Source of the DNA: PGYU01 sp964637845
GTDB lineage: Bacteria; Bacteroidota; Ignavibacteria; Kapaibacteriales; UBA2268
Assembly (NCBI GenBank): GCA_964637845.1
Contig: CAZWXI010000105.1
Coordinates: 1 to 8,561, forward strand
Direction: 5' to 3'
DNA length: 8,561 bases
Below the pieces are notes generated by a model. The model did no database searches. It worked only from the letters and a program-made list of their open reading frames with translations, and was not told the DNA's origin. Each line of letters starts with the position of its first letter. The stretch's first letter is position 1. This document shows positions 7,211 to 8,561 of this stretch, piece by piece. The translations under genes were made by a program, and so were the position numbers.

Positions 7211-7220
7211 GGGTTCTATC

Positions 7221-7664
7221 ATGAAAAACTTCTTAGCATTTATCGCCGTTGCAATCTTAGCAACATCTTTCGCTTTCGCACAAAGTGGTGCTCCCGGTAC
7301 CGGAACTGGTACAGTAACCGTTAACGTTGTCTATCAAGATATCTCGGTAACAAATCAAACGGGTAACTTAACTTATACAATGATGCCGGGGCAAACTGAA
7401 TACAACGAAACCATGCAGTTTTTGGCAACTGGTGCACCCGGTATTGGAATTACTAATACAACAGGCGCTTGGACTAATACAGTTGTACCAGGCAATCCCG
7501 GCATATCCATTCTAAATGGTGGATTTACTACAGCTCCTACTGCCTTCGATGGCAGCGGTAATGCAACCTATGTTTATGGATTTGATGTGCTTTGCAATGT
7601 CGGTACGACAACAGGCGGCGGTCCGTATAACTTAGGATTTTCATTTACTGTTTCATATAATTAA
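7221..7664 (+). CDS. Small secreted beta-rich protein, DUF4402-like (array gene 1)
   Basis: The protein has 147 residues, with a clear signal peptide cleaved probably after AFA (residue 20), giving a mature protein starting QSGAPG. The mature part is rich in Gly, Thr, Val and Asn, with short alternating strands (GTVTVNVVYQDISV at 30-43). It ends in DGSGNATYVYGFDVLCNVG...YNLGFSFTVSYN. That ending, together with the ATGAPGIGIT segment near 69, resembles DUF4402-type beta-sandwich proteins, whose role is not known. Assignment is by appearance only. It has one cysteine (125). The start has a good Shine-Dalgarno AAAGGG (7208-7213), unlike the upstream operon. The next two genes appear to be diverged paralogues. 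Expression is probably driven by the promoter module ending at 6938, with a leader of about 275 bases. It may be an extracellular structural or surface protein (inference). Confidence 0.85.
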   Translation: MKNFLAFIAVAILATSFAFAQSGAPGTGTGTVTVNVVYQDISVTNQTGNLTYTMMPGQTEYNETMQFLATGAPGIGITNTTGAWTNTVVPGNPGISILNGGFTTAPTAFDGSGNATYVYGFDVLCNVGTTTGGGPYNLGFSFTVSYN

Positions 7665-7674
7665 AAATATATAG

Positions 7675-7701
7675 CCGGGGTGTTTCAGAGAAGCACCCCG
7701 G
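7675..7701 (+). other. Strong hairpin between array genes 1 and 2
   Basis: CCGGGGTG (7675-7682) pairs perfectly with CACCCCGG (7694-7701). The stem extends inwards by one G-T and two A-T pairs to a 5-base loop. It begins 10 bases after the stop codon and is not followed by a T-run, so it is more likely an RNA stabiliser, processing site or partial attenuator than a full intrinsic terminator. Confidence 0.7.
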
Positions 7702-7722
7702 AATATAGAAAGGAGTAGAACA

Positions 7723-8319
7723 ATGAAACTAAAAATAATAATAATGCTAATGCTGATAACGGCGATACAAGTGTACGCCCAAAGTTCTAACTCCGGAACA
7801 GGTATAGGTAATGTAACAGTAAACGTAGTGTATAAAGATTTAGGTGTATTCTACAATCCCAATGATATAGCAGGTGGACATTATGCGAAAAGCCCTACTT
7901 GGGGGGAAATCAGTCTTGGAAATTTTTATCCGCCTCCATTAAATCAATGCTTTCCTCTTAGTGGTCAACAGGGATTATGGAAACTACACCAGTCTGCATG
8001 GGGCAATGTGTTTATTCCGTTCTATATAGATGGTTCACCCGGAATTACTTTTCATTATGATTTGAGTCATCCACCGCAACGCATCCAAGGAGACGACGGA
8101 GTGATATTGGGAATTGGGAATTTAACGGGCGGACCTACGGGTAGCCCGATAGATTTCAATCCGCATCCACCGTCAGGTTACGGTCAATTGTGGAAAGCTG
8201 ATTTAAATCCGAATGGTCGGTATTATTTCAGAGTAGAATTCAAGAACCTCTATATTCGATACGGATGTACCGCCGGACAGCGAACTTTTCAAGTGCTGTT
8301 AACTTGCAGTTATCAGTAG
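7723..8319 (+). CDS. Secreted protein, diverged paralogue of the 7221-7664 product (array gene 2)
   Basis: The protein has 198 residues, with a signal peptide cleaved probably after VYA (residue 19). The mature start GTGIGNVTVNVVYKDLGV matches the first array protein, with VTVNVVY identical. The segment DGSPGITFHYDL (103-114) corresponds to ATGAPGIGITNT. The ending NGRYYFRVEF...TFQVLLTCSYQ mirrors NATYVYGFDV...LGFSFTVSYN. Between these landmarks it carries extra Pro-, Gly- and Trp-rich sequence (about 45-95 and 115-160) absent from the first protein. Cysteines are at 76, 182 and 195. A strong Shine-Dalgarno AAAGGAG (7709-7715) sits 7 bases before ATG, and a hairpin fills the gap upstream. The function is not recognised. 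A secreted, beta-rich surface or matrix protein is the most I can infer. Confidence 0.85.
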   Translation: MKLKIIIMLMLITAIQVYAQSSNSGTGIGNVTVNVVYKDLGVFYNPNDIAGGHYAKSPTWGEISLGNFYPPPLNQCFPLSGQQGLWKLHQSAWGNVFIPFYIDGSPGITFHYDLSHPPQRIQGDDGVILGIGNLTGGPTGSPIDFNPHPPSGYGQLWKADLNPNGRYYFRVEFKNLYIRYGCTAGQRTFQVLLTCSYQ

Positions 8320-8329
8320 CAATAATTAC

Positions 8330-8366
8330 GGAGTGCAGAAATACTCTGCACTCCTATATTTTTTTC
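8330..8366 (+). terminator. Hairpin plus T-run after array gene 2
   Basis: GGAGTGCAGA (8330-8339) and TCTGCACTCC (8345-8354) form a perfect 10-base stem with loop AATAC, followed by TATATTTTTTTT (8355-8365 region). This has the form of an intrinsic terminator. The next gene begins only 15 bases after the tract with its own ribosome site, so it may act as a partial terminator that lowers expression of gene 3. Confidence 0.75.
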
Positions 8367-8380
8367 AAAGGGTAAAACAA

Positions 8381-8561
8381 ATGAAGATAGTAACAATCAT
8401 ATTAATAATACTGTTCGTACCACTTTGTTTACTTGCCACCAATAAGTCACAGACTGTTGGTGTAAAAGTAAAGGTTAAATACCCGAATATTTTATTAGAA
8501 GAATACTCGGGCGATATAGTAAAAACGATGTATCCCGGGACAAGAACAGAAAGATTAAAAT
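8381..8561 (+). CDS. Secreted protein, third array member (cut by the window end)
   Basis: Only the first 60 codons are present and the frame is open to the window edge. A hydrophobic signal sequence (about 1-18, ending LCLLA) is followed by QTVGVKVKVKYPNI, which lines up with GNVTVNVVYKDLGV of the second protein. GDIVKTMYPGTRTERLK lines up with GNLTYTMMPGQTEYNETM of the first. This supports a third diverged paralogue. Cys16 lies in the hydrophobic core, but LFVPLC is a poor lipobox, so I favour ordinary signal peptidase cleavage. AAAGGG (8367-8372) sits 8 bases before the ATG. The gene follows a terminator-like hairpin, so its expression may be lower than that of its neighbours. Length and C-terminus are unknown. 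Confidence 0.75.
   Translation, partial: MKIVTIILIILFVPLCLLATNKSQTVGVKVKVKYPNILLEEYSGDIVKTMYPGTRTERLK

Larger units (their letters stand above)
6677..7220. other. 544-base intergenic regulatory region and leader
   Basis: I see no protein gene here. The stretch after the kinase stop (6677-6747) is AT-rich with no clear intrinsic terminator. From 6748 to 6957 it holds two promoter/operator modules and a degenerate third site. From about 6945 to 7220 it is probably a long 5' leader of the secreted-protein genes, with inverted repeats, a two-codon ORF and a T/A-rich tract just before the first gene. Confidence 0.6.

Noticed and set aside
1..8561. CRISPR array, tRNA, rRNA, insertion sequence or phage genes
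   Set aside because: I saw no regularly spaced repeats, tRNA-like folds, rRNA sequence, transposase or terminal inverted repeats in the window.

Overview
The window looks like a piece of a Bacteroidota/Chlorobiota-type (FCB group) chromosome. The DNA is AT-rich, the best promoter has the Bacteroidota -33 TTG / -7 TAnnTTTG form, and the four genes of the first operon have no Shine-Dalgarno sequence. The gene set (TonB-dependent receptor, hybrid kinase, secreted beta-rich proteins) fits. I cannot place it more finely.

Layout. Positions 1-345 are a non-coding upstream region with a spaced direct repeat and a TACGTA-centred palindrome. Positions 346-6676 are a tight, same-strand operon of four genes: a NarL/LuxR-type response regulator, a TonB-dependent outer-membrane receptor, a YfiR-like (DUF4154) periplasmic protein, and a hybrid histidine kinase (CHASE8-like sensor, HAMP, PAS, HisKA, HATPase, REC, helical tail). 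Junctions are a 1-base overlap, then gaps of 13 and 4 bases. Positions 6677-7220 are a 544-base intergenic region dense in signals: two copies of a 75-base promoter/operator module, then a leader with inverted repeats, a two-codon ORF and T/A-rich repeats. Positions 7221-8561 hold three consecutive genes for small secreted proteins that look like diverged paralogues. The last is cut by the window end, and a hairpin lies in each gap between them.

How it may work together (inference). The first operon reads as a complete envelope-spanning signalling chain. The receptor senses or imports a ligand at the outer membrane. The YfiR-like protein carries the state through the periplasm to the kinase's CHASE8-like domain, as YfiR does to the diguanylate cyclase YfiN in Pseudomonas. 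The kinase then signals to the NarL-type regulator. A TACGTAG element and a TTTGGTATT element occur both upstream of the regulator gene and, in a strictly spaced duplicated form, upstream of the secreted-protein array. The simplest hypothesis is that the regulator controls its own operon and the neighbouring array. The array proteins are unrecognised beyond a DUF4402-like appearance, so the system's output is the most open question here.
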